A stretch of DNA of 64,000 nucleotides from Methylophilus sp. 13 (lineage in GTDB: Bacteria; Pseudomonadota; Gammaproteobacteria; Burkholderiales; Methylophilaceae): NCBI RefSeq assembly GCF_015354335.1, contig NZ_JADKYR010000001.1, positions 124,001 to 188,000 of the forward strand. Reading direction: 5' to 3'. Numbering within the stretch: the first letter of the stretch is position 1; every line of letters begins with the position of its first letter. A program made the translations under genes and the position numbers. Below are positions 38,809 to 47,957 of this stretch, piece by piece. The notes below the pieces were generated by a model. That model saw only the letters and a program-made list of their open reading frames with translations, ran no database searches and was not told the DNA's origin.

Positions 38809-40005
38809 TTAAGCGCGGACCTTTAATCTACGCACGAAAAACAGCAACAACGCGCTCACGCCTGTCATTGCGAGCATGGCGGAGGCAAGCGTCAAGGGCG
38901 AGTGCCATACCAATGGCACCACCAATGCCGAACTCAGCGTCGAACAGAGCATTTGCATAAACGCCTGTGCCGAGGCAGCCGTCCCCCGTAATTTTGGATA
39001 ACAATCCAGCGCGGCAATGGATAGCACCGGCATGGCAGTGGCCATGCCGATATTGAATAAGGCAATAGGCAAAATGGCTAACCACCAGGCCTCATGCAGC
39101 TGATCGCTAGCCGCCACTTGCACGCAGACATTCAATATTGCAATGGCGACCATCCAGGCAAATGCCCAGCGTAACAGCCTGGCCGCAGCGACCTTGCCCG
39201 CTGTATAGCGAGAAATCCAAGAGCCCAGCATCATTCCGGTGACCGTAGGAATAAACAGGTAGCCAAATTGCTGGCTATTTAAATGCAGATGTTTGACCAG
39301 AAACACTGGGCTGGCCAGCACATAAATAAAAAACGCCGAAAAATTCAGACCGAGGCAAGTGATCAAACATAAAAATAGCCGGTTCTTAAGCATTTGCCCA
39401 TAGGTGTGGGCGATGCCAGCGACGGAAAAAGCAATGCGTTTTTCTGGGGTGACGGTCTCGGGAAGATGACGCACCGCCATCCATAGGGCAACCGCCGCAT
39501 ATAATGCCAGAAAGAGAAAAATGGCTTGCCAATGGATGCCCAGCAATACGCCGCCCAGAATGGGAGCCACCGCAGGCGCAATGCCAAAGAGTAATTGTAC
39601 CGTGGCCATCACCCGTTGCGCTTGCGGCCCGTCAAACAGGTCGCGTACCATCGCGCGTGCCACCGTGTTACCTGCCCCGCCACTGACGCCCTGTAGCGCG
39701 CGGAACAGCCATAAGGTCTGCACGTTTGGTGCAAATGCACAACCCAGGCTGGCCAGCATAAAAATCGCCAGGCCCCATTTGATCGTGGTAATGCGTCCAA
39801 TCGCATCTGAAATCGCGCCATGACATAGCGTCATCACAGCATAAGGGAGTAGATATAAGGTCAAACTCTGCTGGATCGCCAGCTCATCTGTGCCGAATTC
39901 AGCGGCCATCACATGAAAGGCTGGCAGATAAGTGTCAATTGCAAACGGGGCTAAAGCAGCGAGCATGGCCAGCACCAGGACCAAAAGAGAAGCACGGGAA
40001 AGCAA
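38809..40005 (-). CDS. Bcr/CflA-family multidrug efflux MFS transporter
   Basis: This inner-membrane protein is a proton-driven efflux pump of the drug:H+ antiporter-1 Bcr/CflA group. TTG 40005 is the chosen start because it has an AAGGG ribosome site 8 nt before and gives a protein starting MLSRASLLVLVLAM; the longer TTG 40038 start lies in the pqqE terminator. The 398 residues form 12 membrane helices, with APFAIDTYLPAFHVMAAEF after the first, and LTLYLLPYAVMTLCHGAISDAIG (motif A region) and RALQGVSGGAGNTVARA as family markers. It follows pqqE but its terminator separates them. Substrates are not readable. Confidence 0.88.
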   Translation of the reverse strand: MLSRASLLVLVLAMLAALAPFAIDTYLPAFHVMAAEFGTDELAIQQSLTLYLLPYAVMTLCHGAISDAIGRITTIKWGLAIFMLASLGCAFAPNVQTLWLFRALQGVSGGAGNTVARAMVRDLFDGPQAQRVMATVQLLFGIAPAVAPILGGVLLGIHWQAIFLFLALYAAVALWMAVRHLPETVTPEKRIAFSVAGIAHTYGQMLKNRLFLCLITCLGLNFSAFFIYVLASPVFLVKHLHLNSQQFGYLFIPTVTGMMLGSWISRYTAGKVAAARLLRWAFAWMVAIAILNVCVQVAASDQLHEAWWLAILPIALFNIGMATAMPVLSIAALDCYPKLRGTAASAQAFMQMLCSTLSSALVVPLVWHSPLTLASAMLAMTGVSALLLFFVRRLKVRA

Positions 40006-40020
40006 AATAAATACCCTTTT

Positions 40021-40050
40021 AAAAAGCAAAGGTGCCAACAGGCACCTTTG
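40021..40050 (-). terminator. Intrinsic terminator after pqqE
   Basis: A 10-bp perfect stem, CAAAGGTGCC with TGTT loop and GGCACCTTTG, is followed leftward by CTTTTT. It sits about 24 bp after the pqqE stop (40074) and ends the pqq operon. Confidence 0.88.
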
Positions 40051-40073
40051 ACATTATGCAGGTGATCAAGGCA

Positions 40074-41255
40074 TCAAGGCAATGCGTGAAACTGCTCAAT
40101 ACGCTCTTTATCGCCTTCAACATATTTCTTGGAATTTTTATCGTTACGGAAAATGATCGGTTGCTCACGTAACAAAGGGTTTTCCGAATCCTTGATTGCT
40201 TCATCAATTAAATGTCGATGCGGTGACTTGGTGCAGACCGGATCAGCAGCCTCAGCATCGCCACTGAGCAAATAAGACTGGCAGCGGCAGCCACCGAGGT
40301 CTTTTTCTTTTTCATCGCAACTGCGGCAAGGTTCCTTGAGCCAATCCATGCCACGATATTTGTTGAAGGCTGGCGATTCATTCCAGGCCCACTCCAGCCC
40401 ATGTTCCCGCACATTCGGGAAGGTCAGTCCGGGCAGCGCACGCGCCGAGTGGCAAGGCAATACGTCGCCATTGGCGGTGACGATCATAAACACCTCGCCC
40501 CAGCCGTTCATGCATTTTTTAGGTCTATCGGCAAAATAATCCGGCACGACAAAAAATACTTTCATCTTGTTGCCTACCCGCTCACGAAAAGCGTTGGTCA
40601 TGCGCTCGGCCTCTGCCAGCTGTTCGCGCGTCGGCATCAGCTGGCTACGGTTGACCAGGCTCCAGCCATAATATTGCGTATTGGCCAGCTCGACATAATC
40701 AGCCCCCAGCGCTTCGGCCATCTCCAGAATCTTGTCGACATGCCCAATGTTATAGCGGTGAATCACCACATTTAACACCATGGGATAGCCATGGTCTTTG
40801 ATCATGGCCGCGACTTTTTTCTTGAGTTCGAAGGTTTTGGTATTGGTGATGAAGTTGTTGATTTCTTCAGTGATATCGTGCATGGATAACTGAATATGAT
40901 CCAGGCCGCCTTCTTTAAAAGCCTGAATACGTTTTTCGGTCAGCCCAACGCCAGAAGTAATCAGGTTGCTGTAGTAGCCCAACTTGTGCGCTTCTGCCAC
41001 AATTTCTTCAATATCATCGCGTAACAAAGGCTCCCCGCCTGAGATGCCCAGCTGTATGGCGCCCATTTTTCTGGCTTCACGCAAGGCTCTGATCCACTCC
41101 TCGGTGCTTAATTCGTTTTTGGTATGCTTGTCATAATCGGTCGGGTTATAACAGAAGGCGCAATGCAATGGACAGCGATAGGTGATTTCCGCCAGCAACC
41201 ATAAAGGCTGTTTGCGCGTCACGCTGGATGCTACACCGTTATTCATTTGTGCCAT
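40074..41255 (-). CDS. pqqE: PqqA peptide cyclase, radical SAM PqqE
   Basis: PqqE joins the Glu and Tyr side chains of the PqqA peptide in pyrroloquinoline quinone synthesis. The 393-residue protein begins with the radical-SAM cluster Cys28-x3-Cys32-x2-Cys35 in RCPLHCAFCYNP, then GISGGEPLLRDDIEEIV and a SPASM C-terminal part with CHSARALPGL and CRSCDEKEKDLGGCRCQ for auxiliary clusters. The length and order are normal. A AAGG ribosome site precedes the start. It is the last gene of pqqBCDE. Confidence 0.96.
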   Translation of the reverse strand: MAQMNNGVASSVTRKQPLWLLAEITYRCPLHCAFCYNPTDYDKHTKNELSTEEWIRALREARKMGAIQLGISGGEPLLRDDIEEIVAEAHKLGYYSNLITSGVGLTEKRIQAFKEGGLDHIQLSMHDITEEINNFITNTKTFELKKKVAAMIKDHGYPMVLNVVIHRYNIGHVDKILEMAEALGADYVELANTQYYGWSLVNRSQLMPTREQLAEAERMTNAFRERVGNKMKVFFVVPDYFADRPKKCMNGWGEVFMIVTANGDVLPCHSARALPGLTFPNVREHGLEWAWNESPAFNKYRGMDWLKEPCRSCDEKEKDLGGCRCQSYLLSGDAEAADPVCTKSPHRHLIDEAIKDSENPLLREQPIIFRNDKNSKKYVEGDKERIEQFHALP

Positions 41256-41269
41256 GTTGTTACCTTTGC

Positions 41270-41554
41270 TTAATTGATTTTGCGTAGCCAGGCTTTACCC
41301 AACGCCAGGTCAAACATGCCGACGATATCGGATTCAATGTCTTCCGCGTCGGGGAACGTGGCCTTCAGATCAGCCACGATCTCACCGACACTGGTCTTGC
41401 CATCCACACGTTTCAGAATTTCGCCTGCGCCACCATGCAATTTGACCATGCCTTCAGGAAACAGAATGACATAACTCTGCTGTGCTTCTTCCCATTGAAA
41501 GCGATGATGCAAGGCAATGGCGTAAATATCTGAATGTTGAATGTTGTTTTCCAT
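41270..41554 (-). CDS. pqqD: PQQ biosynthesis peptide chaperone PqqD
   Basis: PqqD binds the PqqA peptide and presents it to PqqE. The 94-residue protein starts MENNIQHSDIYAIALHHRFQ; a GTG lies one codon before. Typical winged-helix-like features are WEEAQQSYVILFPEGMVKL and GAGEILKRVDGKTSVGEIV, as in peptide-chaperone (RRE) domains. It is separate from pqqC and pqqE, with a 14-nt gap to each. Confidence 0.92.
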   Translation of the reverse strand: MENNIQHSDIYAIALHHRFQWEEAQQSYVILFPEGMVKLHGGAGEILKRVDGKTSVGEIVADLKATFPDAEDIESDIVGMFDLALGKAWLRKIN

Positions 41555-41568
41555 CACAATGCTTTCGC

Positions 41569-42330
41569 TTATCTGAATTTAATCACGGGCTGACGCGTAT
41601 AGTCGCGGTCTTCGACCTTAACCTGCGTAGAGGCCAGCATGATGGCATCTGCAATCACCCACAAAACATCCAGCTTGAATTGCAGAATGTCCAGCGCACG
41701 CAACTGCATGTCACGGCTGACACTGAAATAATCCAGCGTAATATCCAGGCCCTGCTCAACGTCACGACGGGCTTCGGTCAAACGCTTTTTAAAGTAAATA
41801 AAGCCTTCTTCTTTTACCCACGGATACATGGTGGGCCAGGAACTGATGCGTTGCTGGTGGATGTGTGGTGCAAACAATTCGGTGAGGCTGGAGCAGACAC
41901 TTTCTTGCCAAGGGCGCTGACGGGCAAAGTTCACATAAGCATCTACCGCAAAACGGACGCCAGGTGACACCAGTTCGAGTGAGGTCACCTGTTCACGTGT
42001 CAAGCCAACGGCTTCCCCCAGTTTGACCCAAGCCTCTATGCCGCCCTCTGATCCTTCATAGCCATCATGATCCGTAATCCGGTGAATCCAGCCTTTACGC
42101 ACTTCTTTATCAGGGCAGTTAGACATGATAGCCGCATCTTTTTGCGGGATCATGATCTGGTAGTAATAGCGGTTGGCAACCCAGCATTGCAGTTGCTCTC
42201 GGCTCAACTTGCCCTCATACATCAACATATGCAGTGGGTGATAGATATGATAGCCCTGCCCTTTTTCACGGAGTTTGGCTTCAAACTCCTCGCGGGACCA
42301 TGGCAAGTTATCGTGGCTGACTGCGTTCAT
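41569..42330 (-). CDS. pqqC: Pyrroloquinoline-quinone synthase PqqC
   Basis: PqqC performs the last oxidations and ring closure of PQQ. The 253-residue protein has the all-helix heme-oxygenase-like fold typical of PqqC, with [17 protein letters not shown] and [20 protein letters not shown] near the start and the conserved HxxxH and Arg residues in [10 protein letters not shown], all close to the well-studied PqqC. The length matches. It starts 9 bp after the pqqB stop. Confidence 0.97.
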   Translation of the reverse strand: MNAVSHDNLPWSREEFEAKLREKGQGYHIYHPLHMLMYEGKLSREQLQCWVANRYYYQIMIPQKDAAIMSNCPDKEVRKGWIHRITDHDGYEGSEGGIEAWVKLGEAVGLTREQVTSLELVSPGVRFAVDAYVNFARQRPWQESVCSSLTELFAPHIHQQRISSWPTMYPWVKEEGFIYFKKRLTEARRDVEQGLDITLDYFSVSRDMQLRALDILQFKLDVLWVIADAIMLASTQVKVEDRDYTRQPVIKFR

Positions 42331-42339
42331 AATGCTCTC

Positions 42340-43281
42340 CTATAGAATGATGTCCATGCCGTCATACGCCACCTCGATCTTGTGATCGGACAGAATGGCG
42401 CGTTCGGCGGAATCTTCCCTTAAAATGGGGTTGGTATTGTTGATATGAATCAGTACCTTGCGCACTGCCTTATCCGTACCAAACTTGTCCAACTCTTCTA
42501 TCATGCCGCCTGGGCCAGACTGGGGATTATGACCGATGCTACGTGCAGTCTTGGTCATCAAGCCCATGTCCAGCATTTCAGTATTGGTCCAAAAAGTGCC
42601 ATCGACCATAATGCAATCCGCCTGGTGCATCAGTGGTGGTAAATGCGGCTCAATTTCTGCCAGCCCTGGGGAATACCAGCACTTTTTGCCTGTGGTGATT
42701 TCTTCAATCAATACGCCTATGGTATCGCCCGGATGCGGGTCATTGCGGTGTGGCGAATATGGTGGTGCTGCGCTCTTTAAGGCCACGGCAGTAAACCGCA
42801 GATTGGGCACGTTGGGAATCTCAAAACTGTGCGCATGGCTGATATCACTGGCATCAATCGGGATTTCATGATGATTCACGCCACAATAATGGCCCAGAAT
42901 ATTCAGAATCTGGTTGCCAGAGGTCAAGTCGCCATAGACGGCCTGTGTACAATAAATCTCACGCTTGACCTGGCCTTCACGCAACATGAACAAGCCTGTC
43001 GTGTGGTCAATTTGCGCATCAATCAAAATGATCGCCTGGATGCCTGAGTCACGAATGGCGCGCCCAGGTTGCAACGGTGGAAACTCCTGGATCTGCTGCA
43101 ATACATCTGGGGAGGCATTGAACAACACCCAGTCGATGCCATTACTGGAGACACAGATGGATGATTGCGTACGGCGTTTGGCCTTGATCGTGCCTTTACG
43201 CAGACCATCACAGTTCTGACAATTACAATTCCACTGCGGAAAGCCCCCGCCTGCCCCGGCACCTAAAACATGTATATGCAT
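42340..43281 (-). CDS. pqqB: PQQ biosynthesis protein PqqB
   Basis: PqqB is a metallo-beta-lactamase-fold protein required for PQQ formation, recently linked to iron-dependent hydroxylation of the cross-linked intermediate. The 313-residue protein starts MHIHVLGAGAGGGFPQWNCN with CNCQNCDGLR, a zinc motif, and has IDAQIDHTTGLFMLREG and IHINNTNPILREDS, normal for the family. The ATG (43281) has a GAGCG-like weak ribosome site. It heads the operon; the precursor gene pqqA is not found before it. Confidence 0.97.
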   Translation of the reverse strand: MHIHVLGAGAGGGFPQWNCNCQNCDGLRKGTIKAKRRTQSSICVSSNGIDWVLFNASPDVLQQIQEFPPLQPGRAIRDSGIQAIILIDAQIDHTTGLFMLREGQVKREIYCTQAVYGDLTSGNQILNILGHYCGVNHHEIPIDASDISHAHSFEIPNVPNLRFTAVALKSAAPPYSPHRNDPHPGDTIGVLIEEITTGKKCWYSPGLAEIEPHLPPLMHQADCIMVDGTFWTNTEMLDMGLMTKTARSIGHNPQSGPGGMIEELDKFGTDKAVRKVLIHINNTNPILREDSAERAILSDHKIEVAYDGMDIIL

Positions 43282-43307
43282 AATCGCTCGTTATTCCATT
43301 GGATCTT

Positions 43308-43406
43308 CTAATCGTGTTGTACCGCTGCATCATACAACAATTCTGTGTTTGCACTTGCAGCAACAGCTTGCCACTTGTTCATCAGTAAGACTGGCATCAT
43401 ACGCAT
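43308..43406 (-). CDS. Short ORF in the pqqA position, not a typical pqqA
   Basis: This 32-codon reading frame (or 26 or 24 codons from the inner ATGs) ends 27 bp before pqqB. Its product is MRMMPVLLMNKWQAVAAS then ANTELLYDAAVQHD. The genuine PqqA carries E-x3-Y near its middle, while this one has only E-x2-Y (ELLY). No good ribosome site precedes any of its starts. It is listed because of its position; it could be noncoding. Confidence 0.3.
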   Translation of the reverse strand: MRMMPVLLMNKWQAVAASANTELLYDAAVQHD

Positions 43407-43445
43407 GCGTTGCAGTCAGAGCCTGCTACTCACAATGATTCCCCC

Positions 43446-43462
43446 CTCATGATTATCATGAG
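43446..43462. promoter_or_regulatory. Perfect palindrome in the pqq leader
   Basis: CTCATGAT-T-ATCATGAG is a perfect 8-bp inverted repeat with one central base, 165 nt before pqqB. It is of operator type and lacks a T-run, so it is not a terminator. The regulator is unknown. Confidence 0.4.
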
Positions 43463-43490
43463 CACTCAGGTTTTGCTCGCAAATGGGCGT

Positions 43491-43516
43491 AAAAAAGCCG
43501 TGCTCTCGAGCACGGC
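43491..43516 (-). terminator. Intrinsic terminator after aroG
   Basis: GCCGTGCT-CTCG-AGCACGGC (8-bp stem, 43497-43516) is followed leftward by six T (43491-43496). It lies 17 bp after the aroG stop and ends the gyrA-serC-pheA-hisC-aroG operon. Confidence 0.92.
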
Positions 43517-43532
43517 GGATGTTCAGAGAGGC

Positions 43533-44615
43533 TTATTCCTCAGCAGCGCGCTTAGCGCGCCGGGCTTTCACGGCTGAGGCCAGTGTCTCCAGCACAGAGA
43601 CCGAGTCGTCCCAACCCAGACAGGCATCCGTGATCGATTGACCATAATTCAGGCTGCAGCCAGGCGTATGATCCTGACGGCCTTCATTGAGATGCGACTC
43701 CAGCATAACGCCTATGATCCGGGCATCTCCGCCAGCAATTTGCGTCGCGACATCATCGACCACGACCATCTGGTTTTTATACAGTTTTTGGCTATTGCCA
43801 TGACTGCAATCCACCATCAAAACAGGCGCCAGCCCCGCTTCAGCCAATTGATCACACACCGCCGCAATGCTGTTTGCATCGTAGTTAGGGGTTTTGCCGC
43901 CGCGCAGAATCACGTGGCAGTCTTCATTGCCCTTGGTTGCAAAAATCGCCGACTCGCCTTCTTTTGTGACTGACAGGAAATGATGCGGGCTGGCAGCGGC
44001 CTTGATCGCATCAATCGCGACTTTGGCGCCCCCATCGGTACCATTTTTAAAGCCCACCGGGCAGGACAAGCCAGAGGCTAGCTCACGGTGGATTTGCGAC
44101 TCGGTCGTACGGGCGCCAATGGCGCCCCAGCTGACCAGGTCTGCCGTGTATTGCGGGGAAACCACATCCAGAAACTCGGTGGCGGCTGGCATGCCGATTT
44201 CATTTACATCGAGCAAAAATCGGCGAGCTTTTTCCAAGCCCAAATTAATGTCGTAAGTACCATCGAGATGCGGATCGTTGATAAGCCCCTTCCAGCCAAC
44301 TGTTGTACGCGGCTTTTCAAAATAGACCCGCATCACAATGAGCAACTCGTTACCCAGGCGCTGACGAACGTCAAGCAGACGCCTGGCGTACTCCATGCCC
44401 GCCTCGGTATCATGAATAGAGCATGGCCCAACAATGACCAGCAAGCGGTCATCGCCCTGATGCAGAATCTGGTGAATGGCCGTGCGCGTCTGCAGGATAT
44501 TTTGTGTGCTCACCGTGCTTTCCTGCAGGCGTGACAACAGCTCTGCAGGTTTGATGAGCGGTTTAACTTCCAGCACCCTGACGTCGTCGGTGGCTAATTT
44601 TTCGTATGCAGTCAT
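43533..44615 (-). CDS. aroG: 3-deoxy-7-phosphoheptulonate synthase (class I)
   Basis: This is the first enzyme of the shikimate pathway, joining PEP and erythrose-4-phosphate. The 360-residue protein is a class I DAHP synthase: GPCSIHDTEAGMEYA, RVYFEKPRTTVGWKG, GARTTESQIHRELASGLSCP and DCSHGNSQK are conserved. Whether it is feedback-controlled by Phe, Tyr or Trp cannot be read, so the symbol aroG is by similarity. It overlaps hisC by 4 nt and ends the operon. Confidence 0.92.
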   Translation of the reverse strand: MTAYEKLATDDVRVLEVKPLIKPAELLSRLQESTVSTQNILQTRTAIHQILHQGDDRLLVIVGPCSIHDTEAGMEYARRLLDVRQRLGNELLIVMRVYFEKPRTTVGWKGLINDPHLDGTYDINLGLEKARRFLLDVNEIGMPAATEFLDVVSPQYTADLVSWGAIGARTTESQIHRELASGLSCPVGFKNGTDGGAKVAIDAIKAAASPHHFLSVTKEGESAIFATKGNEDCHVILRGGKTPNYDANSIAAVCDQLAEAGLAPVLMVDCSHGNSQKLYKNQMVVVDDVATQIAGGDARIIGVMLESHLNEGRQDHTPGCSLNYGQSITDACLGWDDSVSVLETLASAVKARRAKRAAEE

Positions 44616-45733
44616 GACTTTAAAATCTTTTCCAGCACGTCCAGAAAACGTGCATTCTCGCTAAACAGGCCGATGCTGACGCGCAGATAATCCGGCATTT
44701 CATAGTTGGCCACCGGCCGCACAATCACGCCATGCTTGAGCAAGGCCTGATTAACGGCACCCGCATTGGTCACCTTAAAGCTGACAAAGTTGCCGAATGA
44801 CGGGATGTAACTCAAGCCTAATTGCGTCAGGCCTTGGGTAATTTGCGCCATCCCGGCCTGATTGGCGGCATAGCTGCGCGCCACAAAGTCGTCATCTTGC
44901 AAAGACACTGTCGCTGCAATTTGTGCCAGATTATTCACATTGAATGGCTGCCGTACCCGATTCATCAAATCAGCCAGGCTGGCATGCATCAGACCAAAGC
45001 CAACGCGTAATCCGGCCAAACCATAGGCTTTGGAAAAAGTACGCGAAATGATCAGGTTTTCAAACTCGCTTAGCCAGCCAATCGCTTCAGATTTGTCCGT
45101 GGCTGACAGATACTCGTCATAGGCTTCATCCAATACCACCAGAATATTTTTAGGCACCTGGCGTAGAAAATCCTTTAATATTGCTTTAGGAATCAATGTA
45201 CCCGTTGGATTATTTGGGTTTGCCACGAAAATCAATTTGGTTTTAGGTGTCATAGCACCTAAAAAACCAGGCAAATCATGACCAAAGTCGATGGCGGGCA
45301 CCACCACACCAGTGGCACCAACGGCCTGTGTCACCAAGGGATACACGGCAAACGCATGTTGCGAATAAATCACCTCATCGCCTGCAGACAAAAATGCGCG
45401 CGCCGCTAATTCCAGAATATCATTCGAACCATTGCCAAACACAATTTGCGAGGGAGCGACGCCATACTTGTGGCTTACGGCATCGCGCAAAGCAAAGCTA
45501 TTACCATCAGGATAACGCGCGATGTCATCAATGGCCTCTTCTACCGCCATTTGCGCCTTGGGGCTCATGCCCAGCGGGTTTTCATTCGATGCCAATTTGA
45601 CAATATCGGCTTCGTTAAGGCCCATCTCGCGAGCGAGTTCACTGATCGGTTTACCGCCTTGGTAAGGCGCAATCGCACGAATATTGGCAGGCGCCAAAGC
45701 AGACAAAATAGTATCGCTGGATAAGTCAGACAT
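44612..45733 (-). CDS. hisC: Histidinol-phosphate aminotransferase family protein
   Basis: This PLP aminotransferase converts imidazole-acetol phosphate to histidinol phosphate, but many homologues also make aromatic amino acids. The 373-residue protein has ASNENPLGMSPKA near its start, PNNPTGT, LDEAYDEYL and the PLP lysine in SRTFSKAYGLAGLRVGF. Its place between pheA and aroG suggests it serves phenylalanine and tyrosine, while no tyrA is present in the operon. Start follows the pheA stop by 14 bp. Confidence 0.9.
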   Translation of the reverse strand: MSDLSSDTILSALAPANIRAIAPYQGGKPISELAREMGLNEADIVKLASNENPLGMSPKAQMAVEEAIDDIARYPDGNSFALRDAVSHKYGVAPSQIVFGNGSNDILELAARAFLSAGDEVIYSQHAFAVYPLVTQAVGATGVVVPAIDFGHDLPGFLGAMTPKTKLIFVANPNNPTGTLIPKAILKDFLRQVPKNILVVLDEAYDEYLSATDKSEAIGWLSEFENLIISRTFSKAYGLAGLRVGFGLMHASLADLMNRVRQPFNVNNLAQIAATVSLQDDDFVARSYAANQAGMAQITQGLTQLGLSYIPSFGNFVSFKVTNAGAVNQALLKHGVIVRPVANYEMPDYLRVSIGLFSENARFLDVLEKILKS

Positions 45734-45747
45734 AATCGAAGACGTAG

Positions 45748-46830
45748 TTAAATAATGGCGGTTGGGTAAGAACCCAACACTTTAAGGAAAGTGGCACGTG
45801 CAGCCAGCTCTTGCAAGGCCGCCTGCACTGCCGGCTGTTGCTGGTGACCTTCAATATCCACAAAGAATACATAGTTCCAGAGATTCTGGCGTGAAGGACG
45901 TGACTCGAGCTTGGTCATGCTCACGCCATGACGCGATAAAGGCTCCAGCAACTGCAGGACAGCACCTGGCTGGTTATGTGCGCTCATCACCAGCGAGGTC
46001 TTATCCTGGCCGGATGGCGCGACAGCATGATTGCCCAACACCAGAAAACGCGTGGTGTTTTTGGGATCATCCTCAATATTCTCGGCGAGGATATTCAAGT
46101 CAAACAGTTCTGCCGCGCGCTTGCTGGCAATTGCCGCTGCAAACGTGCCTTGTGTGGCAACCAATTCATGGATCATTTGCGCAGCGCGTGCATTGCTGGT
46201 CACTGCTTCGCGCTGGGCATTGGGCAGTACCTTGTTCAACCATTCATGACATTGCGACAGCGACTGGGCGTGCGAAAAGACATGCGTGATCTGGTTGAGA
46301 TCCTGCTGCGCCGACAGCAAACAGTGGTGCACAGGTAAAGTGATTTCACCAACCACCTGCAACGCACTGCCTAATAGTAAATCCAGCGTAATGCCCACCG
46401 CGCCCTCGGTTGAGTTTTCGACCGGCACAACGCCATAATCTGCCTGCCCGGCTTCTACTGTGCGAAAGACCTCATCAATACTGCCGCACACCACGGCCTG
46501 TCTACCCTCGCCAAATTGCTTGAGTGCAGCCTCTTCACTATAAGTCCCCAGCGGGCCAAGAAAAGCAATGGCCAGCTCTTTCTCCAGTGCGCGACAATTT
46601 GACATGACGGCGCGGAAAATATGGCTCACGGCTTCAGGCGCTAACGGGCCCTGATTTTCAGCCTGCAGGCGGCGGATAATCTGTGCTTCGCGCTCGGGTC
46701 GGTAGATCACACCATCATCTTTTAAATGACCGATTTCGCGTGCCAACTTGGCACGCTCGTTGACGAGCGCAAGCACCTGCGCATCAATTGCGTCAATCTT
46801 ATCTCTAAATTGTTTTAATAAATCAGACAT
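45748..46830 (-). CDS. pheA: P-protein: chorismate mutase / prephenate dehydratase
   Basis: PheA makes phenylpyruvate from chorismate. The 360-residue protein joins an N-terminal chorismate mutase (IDAIDAQVLALVNERAKLA, about 12-90), a prephenate dehydratase domain (FLGPLGTYSEEAALKQ and PVENSTEGAVG, about 95-270) and a C-terminal ACT regulatory domain (SLVMSAHNQPGAVLQLLEP and the ESRPSR phenylalanine-binding motif). The length is normal. It follows serC by 23 bp in the operon. Confidence 0.97.
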   Translation of the reverse strand: MSDLLKQFRDKIDAIDAQVLALVNERAKLAREIGHLKDDGVIYRPEREAQIIRRLQAENQGPLAPEAVSHIFRAVMSNCRALEKELAIAFLGPLGTYSEEAALKQFGEGRQAVVCGSIDEVFRTVEAGQADYGVVPVENSTEGAVGITLDLLLGSALQVVGEITLPVHHCLLSAQQDLNQITHVFSHAQSLSQCHEWLNKVLPNAQREAVTSNARAAQMIHELVATQGTFAAAIASKRAAELFDLNILAENIEDDPKNTTRFLVLGNHAVAPSGQDKTSLVMSAHNQPGAVLQLLEPLSRHGVSMTKLESRPSRQNLWNYVFFVDIEGHQQQPAVQAALQELAARATFLKVLGSYPTAII

Positions 46831-46853
46831 TTAAAGCTTAATTTTAATGTGTT

Positions 46854-47933
46854 TTACGAATTATTTTTTTCGAATTCCTGCATGAAGGCGACCAGTGCCT
46901 GCACGCCTTCAATCGGCATCGCGTTGTAGATGCTGGCACGCATGCCGCCGACTGAGCGATGACCTTTGAGTTGCAATAAGCCTCGCGCATCCGCTGCTTT
47001 GAGGAAGGCTTCGTTCAAGCCCTCGTCACGCAAACGGAAGGGAATATTCATGCGCGAACGATAGGCGTGCTCAATCGGATTACTGTAAAAATCGGTTTGA
47101 TCCAGATAGTCATACAGCAGGTTGGCTTTGGCGATGTTAATTTTCTCAATCGCTTCCACGCCACCCTGAGCCAGTAACCACTCAAACACCAGACCAGCAA
47201 TATAAATGCTGTAAGTCGGTGGCGTATTGATCATACTTTGGTTGTCTGCCTGCGTTTTCCAATGAAACACTGCCGGCGTGAGCGGAGAAGCCTGCTCCAG
47301 CAAGTCTTCACGCACTATGACCAGGCACAATCCGGCAGGGCCTATATTCTTCTGCGCACCGCCATAAATCACACCGTATTTTGAAACGTCAATCGGGCGT
47401 GACAGGATATGCGAAGACATGTCGGCAACAATCGGCACACCATGCGTCTCAGGCACCTCAAGAAACTCCACCCCATTGATGGTTTCATTGGTGCAGTAAT
47501 GAACGTAGGCCGCCTCTTTATTGAGCTTCCAGTCGGAAAATGCGGGCACATGAGTGAAGCCATCTGCTTCTGCCGTTGCGGCAATGTTGATCTGGCCATA
47601 AGCTTTTGCGTCTTGAACACTACGCTTGCTCCAGGAACCCGTCACCACATAATCAGCAGACTTGCCGTTTAACAGGTTCATGGGAATGATGGCATTCTCT
47701 GCAATCGCCCCGCCCTGTAAAAACAAGACTTTGTAATTGCTGGGAATCGCTAATAACTGGCGTAAGTCGGCTTCGGCTTTCTCAAGAATGCTGGTAAATT
47801 CCTTGCCGCGATGAGACATTTCCATCACGCTCATGCCTGAACCATGCCAATCCAGCATTTCAGCCTGGGCACGTTCCAGCACAGGTTTTGGTAACACTGC
47901 CGGCCCGGCAGAAAAATTAAAAATCTGTTTCAT
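46854..47933 (-). CDS. serC: Phosphoserine aminotransferase
   Basis: SerC makes 3-phosphoserine from phosphohydroxypyruvate and glutamate, and also acts in pyridoxal phosphate synthesis. The 359-residue protein begins [20 protein letters not shown] and has the PLP lysine in [14 protein letters not shown] and SKWGYG-like [15 protein letters not shown] near the C-terminus. In serine-cycle methylotrophs it would feed C1 metabolism; in RuMP bacteria it supplies serine. The gap to gyrA is 24 bp. Confidence 0.97.
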   Translation of the reverse strand: MKQIFNFSAGPAVLPKPVLERAQAEMLDWHGSGMSVMEMSHRGKEFTSILEKAEADLRQLLAIPSNYKVLFLQGGAIAENAIIPMNLLNGKSADYVVTGSWSKRSVQDAKAYGQINIAATAEADGFTHVPAFSDWKLNKEAAYVHYCTNETINGVEFLEVPETHGVPIVADMSSHILSRPIDVSKYGVIYGGAQKNIGPAGLCLVIVREDLLEQASPLTPAVFHWKTQADNQSMINTPPTYSIYIAGLVFEWLLAQGGVEAIEKINIAKANLLYDYLDQTDFYSNPIEHAYRSRMNIPFRLRDEGLNEAFLKAADARGLLQLKGHRSVGGMRASIYNAMPIEGVQALVAFMQEFEKNNS

Positions 47934-47957
47934 GTGCCTAAATATTCTTGAGTAAGG

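Noticed and set aside
43308-43406. Short ORF called as pqqA
   Set aside because: It lacks the E-x3-Y pair that PqqE must cross-link and has no ribosome site; only its size and place agree. It is kept as a low-confidence feature.
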